Source of the DNA: Alphaproteobacteria bacterium
GTDB lineage: Bacteria; Pseudomonadota; Alphaproteobacteria; ATCC43930; CGMCC-115725
DNA length: 64,000 nt
Direction of reading: 5' to 3'
Assembly: GCA_030041335.1 (NCBI GenBank)
Contig: JASHOB010000003.1
Coordinates: 1-64,000, forward strand
Part shown: one piece after another, positions 1 through 9,288 of the stretch
How positions within the stretch are numbered: position 1 is the stretch's first letter
Layout: the number at the start of each line of letters is the position of its first letter
Made by a program: the position numbers and the translations under genes
Notes under the pieces: generated by a model
What the model saw: the letters and a program-made list of their open reading frames with translations, nothing else
The model's database searches: none
What the model was told of the DNA's origin: nothing

Positions 1-683
1 CCCACTCCGTCCACAACTGTTCGAATTCAACCTTTTTGTCGGTACCAAAGCGGATATCCGGCATTATTAGGCCCCTTCTCAAAGCCGAATTTACCGCGAC
101 TGAGGGATAGGCAGCCAGCCACACTTGGCCACGCACTCCGCCGCCCATCTGCCGTACGAGTGCAGCCTGGAAGATGGTCTAGCATTTGGCAATCTCCCGC
201 TTGGCACGCTGCACCGCCGGCAATAGCCGCTTTCACTGTTTGAAAAATGCGCCGCCAGTAGCCAATCGCGGGAGGTGGGAATTGACCCTGGCGGCAAGTT
301 TCCCGAGGGGTTGGGGGGACTCATCCGAGATGGGTCCTCGCTCGGGGGTTCAGGGGTCACGCCGAGATGATTCGGCGAACAGCCATCCGCTCATCCCTCA
401 AATTTCGGCTTCCGGGCGATCGACTCTTTGGCGCGGCGCTAGGCTGCGAAGCCAGCAGCGGACGCAGCCGAAATAGCAGATGGCGAAATTTCGCCATCTT
501 CGAGCCCCGGCCTCGTGTCAGTCGCACGATTCTGCTGCGCATGGGGAACGCGCTCAAGTTGTAAAGCTGTTAAGACTTTAGCCATAATTTTTTGCTATAA
601 ATCTGGAAGTCTGAGCCTCAGAAGAATCTGGAAAAGAAGGACGAGGCGACGCAATACCGGGTCGGGGTTAGACGGTGCGTGCC
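1..683. other. No gene recognised
   Basis: Open frames here are short and overlap each other on both strands, without ribosome sites or recognisable motifs. I see nothing I can name. The last 100 bases are relatively A+T rich and may hold the promoter of the small gene that follows. Confidence 0.5.
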
Positions 684-848
684 ATGAATGACGAAGCCTT
701 CTACAAAACCCAGGCACAAGAAGCCCGAAAGACGGCCGAGCAAGCCACCAATGATGAGCATAGACGGGCATGGCTTGAGATCGCCGAGGATTATGAGGCG
801 TTGGCGGATTCGGTAAGGTCTTTCCTAACTCGATGGAAACCCGCTTAA
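684..848 (+). CDS. Small hypothetical protein, 54 aa
   Basis: A short frame starts at ATG 684 and stops at 848. It encodes a charged, Ala/Glu-rich, helix-forming peptide beginning MNDEAFYKTQAQEARKTAEQ and ending in a basic tail. Small soluble helical proteins of this type are common in Bradyrhizobium relatives, but I cannot assign a function. No strong ribosome site is visible. It converges with the minus-strand genes that follow. It is called from its coherent composition alone. Confidence 0.45.
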   Translation: MNDEAFYKTQAQEARKTAEQATNDEHRRAWLEIAEDYEALADSVRSFLTRWKPA

Positions 849-853
849 AAAAT

Positions 854-1099
854 CTAGGGGGCGCCGCCTTTCTGAATCTCCCTCTTGGCCCGCTCCACGG
901 TCGGAAGCAACTCCGCCCAGTCGTCGGCGGATTTGATCAGATCCGCCTGGAGGTCGGCGATCCTCGCTTCCCATTCCCGGCTCGCGCCCGGATCGCGAAC
1001 GTCCTCGCGCAACGCCATGCGAGCGACGAGTTCTTGGCGCGGCGATAGGGATCGAAGCCAGCGTCTAAATTTTTGGGTGGCGTAGAGGGTGCGTCGCAT
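854..1099 (-). CDS. Hypothetical protein, 81 aa (REWEARI motif)
   Basis: The protein is basic at the N-terminus and carries the segment REWEARIADLQADL followed by DDWAELLP. A clearly related segment (TQWETRIAELQREV, then DNWAHLYLLP) is encoded at 20149-20331 on the same strand, so this is a small family present more than once in the window. Its start ATG is at 1099, 9 bases after the stop of the upstream gene, suggesting co-transcription. Function unknown; no membrane segment or signal peptide. Confidence 0.4.
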   Translation of the reverse strand: MRRTLYATQKFRRWLRSLSPRQELVARMALREDVRDPGASREWEARIADLQADLIKSADDWAELLPTVERAKREIQKGGAP

Positions 1100-1108
1100 A
1101 GCTTCCAG

Positions 1109-1360
1109 TCAGCCGGCGAGAGCCTTAGGCTCCCCCTCGCCAACTCCGAGTGATAGACGCATCACCTCCCGACCCGAAGTGTCAACCAGTCTGAGCGCGT
1201 CCGGCCGCGTGTCCCGCGACAGCTTAATGTTCCGAGCAACGCTGCGCAGGAGCGCTACCGCGTCCTCGACGCGCTCGGCGCGGAACTCCCCGTCGTCAAT
1301 GACGATCGAACCCGCGCGGTTGAACCGCGTCGCGATGAACTCGTAACGCCAAAGCACCAA
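1109..1360 (-). CDS. Small hypothetical protein, DUF6894-like, 83 aa
   Basis: The frame opens with a TTG (1360) and an in-frame GTG (1357). Its pattern is a hydrophobic strand (WRYEFIAT), then IDDGEFRA, then an Ala-rich helix, ending DALRLVDTSGREVMRL. This resembles the small DUF6894-type proteins frequent in rhizobia, but I am not certain of the family. The protein at 36424-36753 shares the same layout (WKYDLLAT, REFKA, AIRLTDPDGEEIWR), so the two are paralogues. Role unknown. Confidence 0.4.
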   Translation of the reverse strand: MVLWRYEFIATRFNRAGSIVIDDGEFRAERVEDAVALLRSVARNIKLSRDTRPDALRLVDTSGREVMRLSLGVGEGEPKALAG

Positions 1361-1499
1361 GTCGTACCCCTACCCGCACCATCGCATGGGCTGGGGCGCG
1401 GGTCGAGTCGGGAACAACGCGGTCAGCTCATAGTGCCTACCTTGCCGACCTGCGGCGGGCGTTTGCGTCTAGTAGCCATCGAGAAACCGCCGCTTCTGG

Positions 1500-1748
1500 C
1501 TAAAACTTCTCCTCGCCCCTTCGGCGCACGGCGTCCGGAAAGTCTCGATAGAGTGCGAATACGGCGTCGGCAGCCAATGAATTAACGTCGAAATGGATGC
1601 TTTCGACTGGCTCATCCGGCTCGCCACGTGCTCGAACGCCCGCTTGAAGCTGTTGCAATCCATTGGTTTCGATCATGATGTGGAACTCGCGAAATTCCGC
1701 GGGCGTCAAGCCTAACTTGGGGCGCGTAAGCCTCCAGGCTTCGATCAA
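1500..1748 (-). CDS. Hypothetical protein, about 82 aa
   Basis: A minus-strand frame with balanced composition encodes TPAEFREFHIMIETNGLQQL and ends RRRGEEKF. The only start nearby is TTG at 1748, and the frame stays open upstream, so the true start is unsure. I recognise no domain. It is listed because its amino-acid composition looks coding, unlike the overlapping plus-strand frame. Confidence 0.3.
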   Translation of the reverse strand: MIEAWRLTRPKLGLTPAEFREFHIMIETNGLQQLQAGVRARGEPDEPVESIHFDVNSLAADAVFALYRDFPDAVRRRGEEKF

Positions 1749-2069
1749 CCCCTCGGTCTTCGAATGCCGAGATATGCCGCAATGCGCTCGCCAAACTCGA
1801 TGTCGGCCACGCCCGGCTCGCCGAGGTCTAAAGGCTCGACACCGGTACCGCTGCCGCTGGCTTAAACGACCACCCTGGAGGATAGGATGAAGGCAATGCC
1901 TCGAGGAGCTAAGAAGAGGAGAAGCGGAATCGTCTGACCGGTGATCGCACGGTCTTCGCGCGCGAGAGACTATGATGTTGGACGTGGCCTCGCGTATTGC
2001 TACGCCTTGCTCTGTCGCCGTTTATGGAAGCACTCTGGCAGCCATGGTCAACGTCTGAGAGTAATTTGC

Positions 2070-3785
2070 ATGGGTATAACACTGTTCGCTGCGGCACGCC
2101 CCGATGGCGGCCGTTCCTTCTCCCGCGACGCAATCGCAGGCGCAACGCTTGCTTCGATGAATATCCCGCAGGTGCTTGGTTATACCCGCATCGCCGGAAC
2201 CCCCGTCGTGACCGGTCTCTACACCGTACTGCTTCCGCCACTGGCATTTGCAGCCTTCGGGTCCTCCCGCCATTTGGTGACCGCCGCCGACTCCGCGACT
2301 GCGGCGATACTGTCCGGTTCGCTGTCGCACATGGCCGATCTGGGCAGCGCCAAATACGTTGCTCTCGCCAGCATGGTCGCGCTGCAAACAGCCGCACTTC
2401 TGCTGCTGGCGCGAATATTCCGCCTGGGGTTTCTCGCAGATTTTCTCTCGCGCACGGTACTGGTCGGCTTTCTTACCGGGGTCGGCGTCCAGGTCGGCGT
2501 CGCGATGCTTGGTGACATGCTCGGCCTGACCGTGACAGCTCGCGCAACCCTTCGCCAGATGGTCGAGATCACTCGCGATCTTGGCAGCATCCATCCATCA
2601 GTGTTGCTGCTTTCTGCAACTGTCACCGGCCTCATTCTGGTTGCACGTTGGCTCATTCCGAAATGGCCAGTGCCTCTTGTCGTCGTGGTAGGAACGATAT
2701 CGGCAAGCGCCGAGTTCGGGTTTGGTGCGCACGGCATTCCCCTGATTGGCCCCGTCCCCAGCGGCCTACCCTCGTTCGGGATTCCCGATGTCACCTGGCG
2801 CGAGCTGCTGAACCTGTTGCCTGTCGCGGGGTCCTGCTTCGTCATGATCCTCGCGCAAAGTGCGGCCACGGCGCGCGCATTCGCGTCGCGTTACGGTGAA
2901 CGTCTGGAGGAGAATGCCGATCTGCTGGGACTCTCCGCTGCGAACGCAGTTGCTGCGGTCAGTGGAACCTTCGTAGTGAATGGCAGTCCGACACAGACCG
3001 CCATGGCGGACGCAGCCGGTGCTCGCAGTCAGTTCGCGCAGCTGATCTTTGCGGGCATCGTCCTGTTGGTCTTGTTGTTCCTCACGGGTCCACTGCAATA
3101 CTTGCCACGCTGTGTGCTGGCGTCGATCGTCTTCACGATCGCCATTGGCATGATCGATATACGTGGCTTACGCGACATTGGACGTGAAAGCGCCGGCGAG
3201 CTGCGGCTTGCCTTGCTTACGGCCGCAGCGGTTGCTGGCATTGGAGTAGAGCAGGGCATTCTGATAGCAATCGGCCTTTCCCTGCTTCGGCACGTCAATC
3301 ACAGCTATCGACCGCATTCGGAGGTGCTCGCGCCTGATGCGGCCGGTCGGTGGGAACCCTCTCCCGTGAAACCTGGCACGGAGACCGCTGCAGGGCTCAT
3401 TGTCTATCGGTTCGGTGCAGACTTGTTCTTCGCCAACGCAGACCGCTTTGCTGACGAGGTGCGGGCACTGGTCGATCACGCCCCGCACCGAGTACGGTGC
3501 GTCGTGATCGACGCGTCGGCAATCACCGACATCGACTACTCCGCGTCGCGGACCTTGCGCTCGCTCCTGGCCGACCTCGAGCGACGCGATATCACGCCAA
3601 TTCTTGCGCGCGTCAATCAGTTCCTCCGTGCAGACCTCGATCGGCACGGCGTCACGGCTTCGCTCGGAGAATCGCAGATATTCACCACGCTGCATGAGGG
3701 AATTGCGGCGGCTGAACGTGTTGGCTTTCAAGAGGCCGGACATCCGAGAGATGCCGAATCGGCCGGCCCTCCCGCGGAACAGTGA
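2070..3785 (+). CDS. SulP family inorganic anion transporter with STAS domain
   Basis: This is an inner-membrane transporter of the SLC26/SulP family, which moves sulfate, bicarbonate or other anions. The N-terminal three quarters hold many hydrophobic segments. The SulP signature region begins DAIAGATLASMNIPQVLGYT and continues with VTGLYTVLLPP and GSSRHLVTAADSATAAI. The last 130 residues form a cytoplasmic STAS domain (VVIDASAITDIDYSASRTL), normally regulatory. I start at ATG 2070, giving about 571 residues, because the 43 residues possible upstream are Arg/Cys rich and unlike the family. It stands alone, so the substrate cannot be inferred from neighbours. Confidence 0.88.
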   Translation: MGITLFAAARPDGGRSFSRDAIAGATLASMNIPQVLGYTRIAGTPVVTGLYTVLLPPLAFAAFGSSRHLVTAADSATAAILSGSLSHMADLGSAKYVALASMVALQTAALLLLARIFRLGFLADFLSRTVLVGFLTGVGVQVGVAMLGDMLGLTVTARATLRQMVEITRDLGSIHPSVLLLSATVTGLILVARWLIPKWPVPLVVVVGTISASAEFGFGAHGIPLIGPVPSGLPSFGIPDVTWRELLNLLPVAGSCFVMILAQSAATARAFASRYGERLEENADLLGLSAANAVAAVSGTFVVNGSPTQTAMADAAGARSQFAQLIFAGIVLLVLLFLTGPLQYLPRCVLASIVFTIAIGMIDIRGLRDIGRESAGELRLALLTAAAVAGIGVEQGILIAIGLSLLRHVNHSYRPHSEVLAPDAAGRWEPSPVKPGTETAAGLIVYRFGADLFFANADRFADEVRALVDHAPHRVRCVVIDASAITDIDYSASRTLRSLLADLERRDITPILARVNQFLRADLDRHGVTASLGESQIFTTLHEGIAAAERVGFQEAGHPRDAESAGPPAEQ

Positions 3786-4443
3786 GGCGAAATCCAGCGT
3801 TCCGGTTGCGGAACCCGAATGGGTCTGGAAGGCATTGATGAAGCGATATGGAAGGCCAACCAAGCCCCCGCGGTGGTGACGAGAAGGCGGCGATGTTGTG
3901 GCTCGGAGCACAAGGCAATCCACTGGCCGGTTTAGAGGCCGGTCCGCGACACATCTTGGCTCAAGCCTCGCGATCGGCTCATCGGGCGAATTTCGAGGAT
4001 ACATGGTCGGCGTACGCGAAACGCTAGGAACGTTCTCTGACTAATGGCGAGGAAAGCAGCGTTGTGGACAGAAATGGCAACAAGATGAGGTCTAGAGCCA
4101 GAGCGCGGCGGTCAATTCCAGGCGACACGTCGTCGGACTTCATAGCCGTTCTCCGAAATATGAGCGTCACAACTGCAAACCGCAGGTTTCGAAAGTGGCG
4201 GTGATGGTGTGATTATGACGGTCCAGCTTCAGGGCGTCAGCGGTAACGCCTTGAGTTCCAACCGAGCTGTGCCGAAGCTGCCAAGCTGATAGACCGATGC
4301 GCCCGCCGCCGAAAACGTGAACGACTCGAATGGCTCTGCCAACATCTCGTCACGGCTAGCTTGCCTAGCTATTTGGTCAGCACTCAGATCGGTCACAACC
4401 GCCCCGCAACCCGCGCTAGTCTCTAGTGTGCATGACGAACCCT
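3786..4443. other. Intergenic region, no gene seen
   Basis: This gap lies between convergent genes. A minus-strand frame at 4229-4558 enters it but overlaps the next gene in another frame and lacks a ribosome site. I found no convincing terminator or coding frame. Confidence 0.5.
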
Positions 4444-5283
4444 TCAGCGACGAGGCTTGGTCCATGGTGAGCGCAGGTAGTAGGGCACGGCGATGAACGT
4501 GGCCTCGATCGCCGTGATCATGCCGCCCTTGACCTTGAACAGCTCGATTACGCTCCAACTGTGGGGCTCACGATAGATCGACTGTCGTTCGGTGCCATCG
4601 GTGAGACGAAATGTGTCGAGCACGCCCTTATGGTCAATAAAAGCGCGACTCATAACCAGACCGCGCATCTCGTCGACGAGGAAATATTCACGGTCACGCA
4701 CCCGGGCGTTGAAGCGGTACTGCCCAAGACGGAAGCGGCCTTCGACATCGCCGAATTCCATACCGTTCTCGAACCGGGTGCAATTCGGCGCGAACCTGGT
4801 ACCGCGGATTTCGCCGGTGTTGTTTTCGAGGGTTGAGAAATAGCCATCGGCGAGCCGTACCATTTCCGCTCGAGAATCGCGCTCCGTTGCCTGGAGCGGC
4901 CGCGCCAGGTCAGGGTCGTGTGTGAACTGGCGCGGATCGGCAAACGGCGTCGGCGGACCGGAGAGATTGCGTTTGGTCGAGAGCATGTGCTCGATCTCGG
5001 CGATCTCACCCCCCTCGATTTTGAGCCTGACGGCGAGAAAGCCAAACGTGTCGAGCATTCGGACGGATGTCATGATGCCGACCTGACCGGTAGCCGGATC
5101 GCAGAAAGTCAGCGCCGGTCCGATCTCTTCGTGGACAGTGTCCCAGCTGGCATCGGGAAGCACCATTTCAGCGTTGTTCTCCGTGAAGCGCACCTGCCTC
5201 GAAATCGGCGCCTTCTGGGGATCGTGGGCGACATAAGCTGCGCGATAGGCATCGCCGATTTGTTCGAGTTCCAGCTGATCCAT
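4444..5283 (-). CDS. DUF8021-like (NTF2-fold) protein
   Basis: This 279-residue protein begins MDQLELEQIGDAYRAAYVAH and carries RFTENNAEMVLPD, GQVGIMTSVR and a segment ending RLKIEGGEIAEIEHML. That is the pattern of DUF8021/SnoaL-like NTF2-fold proteins. A second half repeats a similar strand-rich layout (ADGYFSTLEN, AIEATFIAVPYY). It starts at ATG 5283, preceded by GGAGTG, 10 bases after the carotenoid-oxygenase stop, so it is the last gene of that operon. Such folds often bind or transform small hydrophobic molecules; a role in handling the cleavage products is an inference. Confidence 0.6.
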   Translation of the reverse strand: MDQLELEQIGDAYRAAYVAHDPQKAPISRQVRFTENNAEMVLPDASWDTVHEEIGPALTFCDPATGQVGIMTSVRMLDTFGFLAVRLKIEGGEIAEIEHMLSTKRNLSGPPTPFADPRQFTHDPDLARPLQATERDSRAEMVRLADGYFSTLENNTGEIRGTRFAPNCTRFENGMEFGDVEGRFRLGQYRFNARVRDREYFLVDEMRGLVMSRAFIDHKGVLDTFRLTDGTERQSIYREPHSWSVIELFKVKGGMITAIEATFIAVPYYLRSPWTKPRR

Positions 5284-5293
5284 GGGTCACTCC

Positions 5294-6742
5294 TTACAGC
5301 AACGCGAGTTCTTTTTCTGGCACCCAGATGCCGTGCACCTGTGCGTCCGACACGAAAGGTAGAATGACGCGTGCGATCGTGCCCTCCTCGAGGCGATTGG
5401 CGTCGAGGACCAACAGTTCCGAACGCCGCTCAATATGATTGCTGGCAACGCCGAGAAGATAGCCGTCGCCTTCGGGAGCGTCGGCGCGGCGTGGCACGAA
5501 GCAGCATTCTTGGAGTAGGCAGCCCGGTGGCGCTGCGTAACTCTGAATCGTGCCGACGGCGAGGTCGAAACGCCCGTAGGCATTGGCACGAGGTCCCATC
5601 ACCGATCTCAGCGCATCATGGAGCGGCAATTTTGCATCGAAATAGGACGTGAATCCGTACCGCGTCGGCAGCGACATAAAGCGCGTATCGATCCGGCCAA
5701 GATCGACCACTGGCGTCGGGAACAAAATCTCCTCGTGCCAGACCTCGTCGTTGCTGTTGAGATCGAAAGTGAGACGACGAATAAAGGCGCGCGCACCCCG
5801 CGGGTTCCAGGGCGAGCCATCGACGTTGGGAAAGAACGGAAAGAAATTTGAGTCCCAGAAGGGCGCCTCGAGGACCACCTTGTTGCCTTCGCTGCGCGCA
5901 TTGAAGGTGTGCATGAGGCAGCGCTCCGGCCCCTTGAACCAACGCACATCCTTGGCATCACCGTCGCGGGGCAGAACGCCGATAAAGCTGGGCTTGCTCT
6001 TGTCCCAACCCCAGTGAATGTGGCCATCGCGCAGCCACTCCGCGCTCGTCACATAGCCGCCGAAGGGGAACAGAATGTGCTTCTGCGTCAGCGCCATGTC
6101 ATGGATCATACTGACATACGGCACCTTGAGTCGGCGCTCGCTCGCGATCGTGCCATCTTTTGCGACAACGTAGACGAAGAGGTCGTCGCTGGCCGGGCCG
6201 GTGGCCTCATAGCCGTACGCCACCATCTCGCCCGAAGCGGGATCGATCTTGGGGTGGGCGGTGAAGGTCTCACTCTTCCATTGACCGCCAAAATCCCACG
6301 GGGTCAGCGTATCTAGCGTGAGGGGGTCGAGTTGGATCGGCAGTCCATCCTCCTTGAGCGAGAACAGCTTGCCTGCATGGGCGATCGGCGCGGTGTTGGA
6401 GACGGTGCGCCGGTTGGGATGCGCGGGATCGCGAACAGTCGGATCGTCGGTATAGGCGTTGCGGTAGTAGCCATAGAGTTGGCGGCCCGCGGCTAGGTTG
6501 GCCTTGAAGCGCGGCGTCCGGATCCAGCGGCCGATGTAATTGACGCGCGCGCCGCGGAAGCGGAAAGCGCTGACATAGCCGTCGCTGTTGAGGGGCGCGT
6601 CGTCACCAAATTTTGGCGGATAGAACCACTGCCCACCGACCCGCACGAATGCGCCGTGCAAATCCGCTGGCATCGAACCCACTACTTCGCAATCGAACAG
6701 CGTTGCTTCGAGGTGCCCCGGCGGCGCGAAGGCGCTTGCCAT
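5294..6742 (-). CDS. Carotenoid oxygenase family dioxygenase
   Basis: This is a non-heme iron(II) enzyme of the RPE65/lignostilbene dioxygenase family, which splits carbon-carbon double bonds of carotenoids or stilbenes with O2. It has 482 residues, the usual length. The four iron-binding histidines are visible in order: His163 (TAHPKID), His214 (MIHDMA), His278 (MHTFNA) and His470 near the C-terminus (VHGIWVP). The start ATG overlaps the upstream stop as TGATG, showing translational coupling with the DUF3237 gene. Substrate cannot be read from sequence; a lignin-derived stilbene or an apocarotenoid are both possible. Confidence 0.92.
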   Translation of the reverse strand: MASAFAPPGHLEATLFDCEVVGSMPADLHGAFVRVGGQWFYPPKFGDDAPLNSDGYVSAFRFRGARVNYIGRWIRTPRFKANLAAGRQLYGYYRNAYTDDPTVRDPAHPNRRTVSNTAPIAHAGKLFSLKEDGLPIQLDPLTLDTLTPWDFGGQWKSETFTAHPKIDPASGEMVAYGYEATGPASDDLFVYVVAKDGTIASERRLKVPYVSMIHDMALTQKHILFPFGGYVTSAEWLRDGHIHWGWDKSKPSFIGVLPRDGDAKDVRWFKGPERCLMHTFNARSEGNKVVLEAPFWDSNFFPFFPNVDGSPWNPRGARAFIRRLTFDLNSNDEVWHEEILFPTPVVDLGRIDTRFMSLPTRYGFTSYFDAKLPLHDALRSVMGPRANAYGRFDLAVGTIQSYAAPPGCLLQECCFVPRRADAPEGDGYLLGVASNHIERRSELLVLDANRLEEGTIARVILPFVSDAQVHGIWVPEKELALL

Positions 6743-7248
6743 CACAGCACCGCGTAATAGTAGAACATCGTGTGATCGGGATCAGAGAAGCGTTGCGCCG
6801 TTCCGACGATCGCCGTGCGAGTCAGCCAGTCGTGAGGCCCGACCGGGGCGTCAAAGACTGGTGTGAGACGGAAATAGGCCGGCACGTCGACTCCCCATTT
6901 TAGCTGGTCCGGTACCTCCGCGTCATAGCGCAAATTCTCCATCGGACGATCACCGCCACCATCGGTGCGATAGAGATAGCCCATATTGTTGATGTAGATC
7001 GGTGTGCCGTCAGTGGCCTCGAGCATATAATGAGCGTTGAGTCGACCGTTTGCTGCATAATCGGCGCCGCTGTACGGGATCACCCGCCCCTGCAGGCGCG
7101 GGCCGCCGACCTCACCGCTGACGCAAGGGACGAAGGCGCGCCGTCCAGTCGGTGTCTTGAAGAAAACACGCTGTTTGAAATCGATCCTCACCCAAAAGGC
7201 AAACTCAAGCTTGATTTCGGGAATCTTGATCGGGGCATTGGTCGCCAT
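6742..7248 (-). CDS. DUF3237 domain-containing protein
   Basis: This 168-residue cytoplasmic protein matches the DUF3237 pattern: KLEFAFWVRIDFKQ, GEVGGPRLQGRVIPYSGADY, LNAHYMLEATDGTPIYINN, and a C-terminal PVFDAPVGPHDWLTRTAIVG. The family is a small beta-barrel found repeatedly in catabolic clusters; its chemistry is not established. The start at 7248 is fixed by a strong GAGGAGAAGG ribosome site; a longer frame upstream is rejected. It is the first gene of the cluster with the carotenoid oxygenase and the DUF8021-like protein. Confidence 0.75.
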   Translation of the reverse strand: MATNAPIKIPEIKLEFAFWVRIDFKQRVFFKTPTGRRAFVPCVSGEVGGPRLQGRVIPYSGADYAANGRLNAHYMLEATDGTPIYINNMGYLYRTDGGGDRPMENLRYDAEVPDQLKWGVDVPAYFRLTPVFDAPVGPHDWLTRTAIVGTAQRFSDPDHTMFYYYAVL

Positions 7249-7742
7249 ATCCTTCTCCTCAACGTTCGGTGCGGCGCATATCGCTGGCGACATGTGGCGC
7301 GCCGGTTGCCGGCACGGTGCATCCGAGTAACGTACACACCGTGTCCCTCGTCGGCATAGCACCCACCGTCCCGCGGGTAAGATCGGGAACGCCAGCTATG
7401 CCGTGAGTCGGTTGTCGGCAGCACAAAGCGGATGGAGGCAGGCACAAAAGGGTTGTCCTCTGGCACCAATCCTAGCACCCACGCCGTGATTTGGGCGTCC
7501 GCTATCCCTTCGCGGCAGCGTGGCGATCCGCCGGTAACCGCAATTTATTGGTGGATCCGGGGGGATTCGACTCACGACCTCTGCCTTCCCATTCGTTTAG
7601 GCGGCGCCATCGGGACGCCACTGGGGCAACGTCATAGAGGAGCACTTTGCGAGTCCCTTAGGATCGTTCCGCTCCGACACGATCTCCGATGATCCGTCGG
7701 CCAAGAGCGGTTCCACCAGCTCTCGCAATACCGTTCGCTTGG
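7249..7742. other. Leader and intergenic region of the DUF3237 operon
   Basis: This 494-base gap lies between the P450 stop and the DUF3237 start, both genes reading leftward. It holds the ribosome site of DUF3237 and a minus-strand stretch resembling a tRNA 3' end at 7549-7590. No coding frame is convincing. Confidence 0.5.
7549..7590 (-). other. tRNA 3'-end-like remnant
   Basis: Read on the minus strand this stretch has GGCAGAGGTCGTGAG, then TCGAATC, and ends GGATCCACCA. That resembles a tRNA variable loop, T-arm and acceptor end with CCA. The T-stem pairing is imperfect and there is no matching 5' half, so it is not a working tRNA. Such fragments often mark the end of an element integrated at a tRNA gene. 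Confidence 0.3.
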
Positions 7743-8930
7743 CTATTGCGCGACGGCGGTAAAGCGCACGGGCAGCTTGTAGGGGCCGTGGCCGATTGTC
7801 GTCATCCACCATTCCGGCTCGCCCGCGGCCTCAAAGCGCCCGATATGCTTCAGGAGCGCGCCAAACAGCGCGTCCATCTCTAACTGCGCCATCACCTTGC
7901 CGACGCAAGAATGCAGGCCACAGCCCCAGCCGACCTGGCCGCGCAAATCACGGGTGATATCAAAGCGGTCGGGCTCGTCCCATCTGCGCGGGTCGCGATT
8001 GGCCGCGGCAAAGAGCAGGCCGGTGCGCGTTCCGGCGGGCAAGGTGTCGCCTTCGATCGTGATCTCTTTCGCCGTGATGCGCCCGGCCATGCGCGATGGC
8101 GAATCCCAGCGCAAACTCTCATCGAAGGCGTTGCGCAGCAGCGTCGGGTTTGCGCGCAGGGCGTCCCACTGATCCGGGAATTCACAAAAGGCACGGATCG
8201 CCGTGGCGCCGGTGACCACGGTGGTGTCGGAACCGGCGGAGAGAATCGCCCTCACCAGGAGCTTCGCTTCGTCCTGGGTGATCTCGCCAGTGTCCGCAAG
8301 GCGATAGGTCGCCTCGCCGAGTCCTTCCTTGGTCATGTTTTCACGAGCGCAGCACCAGTCTGCCCATTGCGCCACCGTCTCCGAGTCCCGGAGCGCCTGA
8401 TGAAACATCTCGTTCCTCGGTCCTAGCGTCGCCCACCCTATGTTGCCGAAAGCGCTTATATGTTCGCGGCCCTCGTTCGGCATTCCCAGCAGGTCGGGCA
8501 GCACCTGGTGGACATAGGGTCGGGTGATGTCGACATTGGCATCGACCACATCGCCGGCGCGGGAGACGAGCCGAGCCACCTGCTCGTCGGCGACGCGGGT
8601 GAACTCGGCGGCCCATTCTTTGAGCCGCGACGGCGCCAGCACCTTGGACACCACTCTGCGCAGCTCGGTATGACGCGGCGGATCGTCGGTAAGGAGAATC
8701 CCCCGGCGCGCCGAATTTGGGTCGTCCCACGGCCGCGAGCGGCTGGAGAAGGACCGCCAGTCGGTTAGGCCGGCAACAACATGGGCATAGCGGCCGATGA
8801 TGGCGACGTTCTCACGCGCAAGCCACACCACCGGCGCCATCTCCCGGATTGCATCGTCGGTGGCGCGCGCGTTCAGGACCGCTTCGCGGCCGAACATGTC
8901 GCCGTCGTAGACCGCAATGCCTTTTGTCAT
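7743..8930 (-). CDS. Cytochrome P450
   Basis: This is a soluble bacterial class I P450 of 395 residues. The I-helix oxygen-activation motif AGSDTT is at 232-237, the ExxR motif ESLR at 271-274 and the heme-ligand loop GWGCGLHSCVG carries the axial Cys342. The family needs a ferredoxin and ferredoxin reductase, neither of which is nearby. The usual Phe seven residues before the cysteine is Trp here. The start ATG 8930 follows GGGAGGAAG. It lies upstream of and on the same strand as the carotenoid-oxygenase cluster, separated by 494 bases. Overall similarity to CYP199-type aromatic O-demethylases is an impression only. Confidence 0.9.
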   Translation of the reverse strand: MTKGIAVYDGDMFGREAVLNARATDDAIREMAPVVWLARENVAIIGRYAHVVAGLTDWRSFSSRSRPWDDPNSARRGILLTDDPPRHTELRRVVSKVLAPSRLKEWAAEFTRVADEQVARLVSRAGDVVDANVDITRPYVHQVLPDLLGMPNEGREHISAFGNIGWATLGPRNEMFHQALRDSETVAQWADWCCARENMTKEGLGEATYRLADTGEITQDEAKLLVRAILSAGSDTTVVTGATAIRAFCEFPDQWDALRANPTLLRNAFDESLRWDSPSRMAGRITAKEITIEGDTLPAGTRTGLLFAAANRDPRRWDEPDRFDITRDLRGQVGWGCGLHSCVGKVMAQLEMDALFGALLKHIGRFEAAGEPEWWMTTIGHGPYKLPVRFTAVAQ

Positions 8931-9288
8931 CCGCTTCCTCCCGTTTCGTGTTGCCTAGCCGGCGCGTGCCATCGCCGGAGACATCTCCATTGCCCTCGAC
9001 CTCGCCGAATGGCGAACTTGCACGCGACCCCAATCGCTCCTACTGGTACGACCGGGAGCAGCCCCGGGCGCCCGTTCTTGGTCCCCACGCGGATCAGGAA
9101 GCTGCGATCGGGCTGAGCTTACAACAGCTCTCATCGTGGCGTCCTCAAGCCGAGCGTTCAGTCGGTAACCGAGATTGCCCCCAGTCTTGCACAATAGCCC
9201 GGAGGCTCGAAGCAAGGTGGGGGCGAAATGGCGGCTTCGCCCCGGACCTGGTATTGAGGAGCCTTTCAACTCCTGTGGAGAAGTTGGC
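8931..9288. other. Divergent intergenic region
   Basis: This 358-base region separates the leftward P450 from the rightward CapA-type gene, so promoters for both should lie here. The ribosome site of the CapA-type gene (GGAG) is at its right end. I do not see a clear operator. Confidence 0.4.

Noticed and set aside
3168-4004. Long minus-strand frame within the SulP gene end
   Set aside because: It overlaps the STAS-domain coding sequence and has random, Arg-rich composition; it is a shadow of the real gene.
4229-4558. A 109-residue minus-strand frame before the DUF8021-like gene end
   Set aside because: It overlaps that gene in another frame and lacks a ribosome site; the C-terminal part looks somewhat coding-like but cannot be supported.
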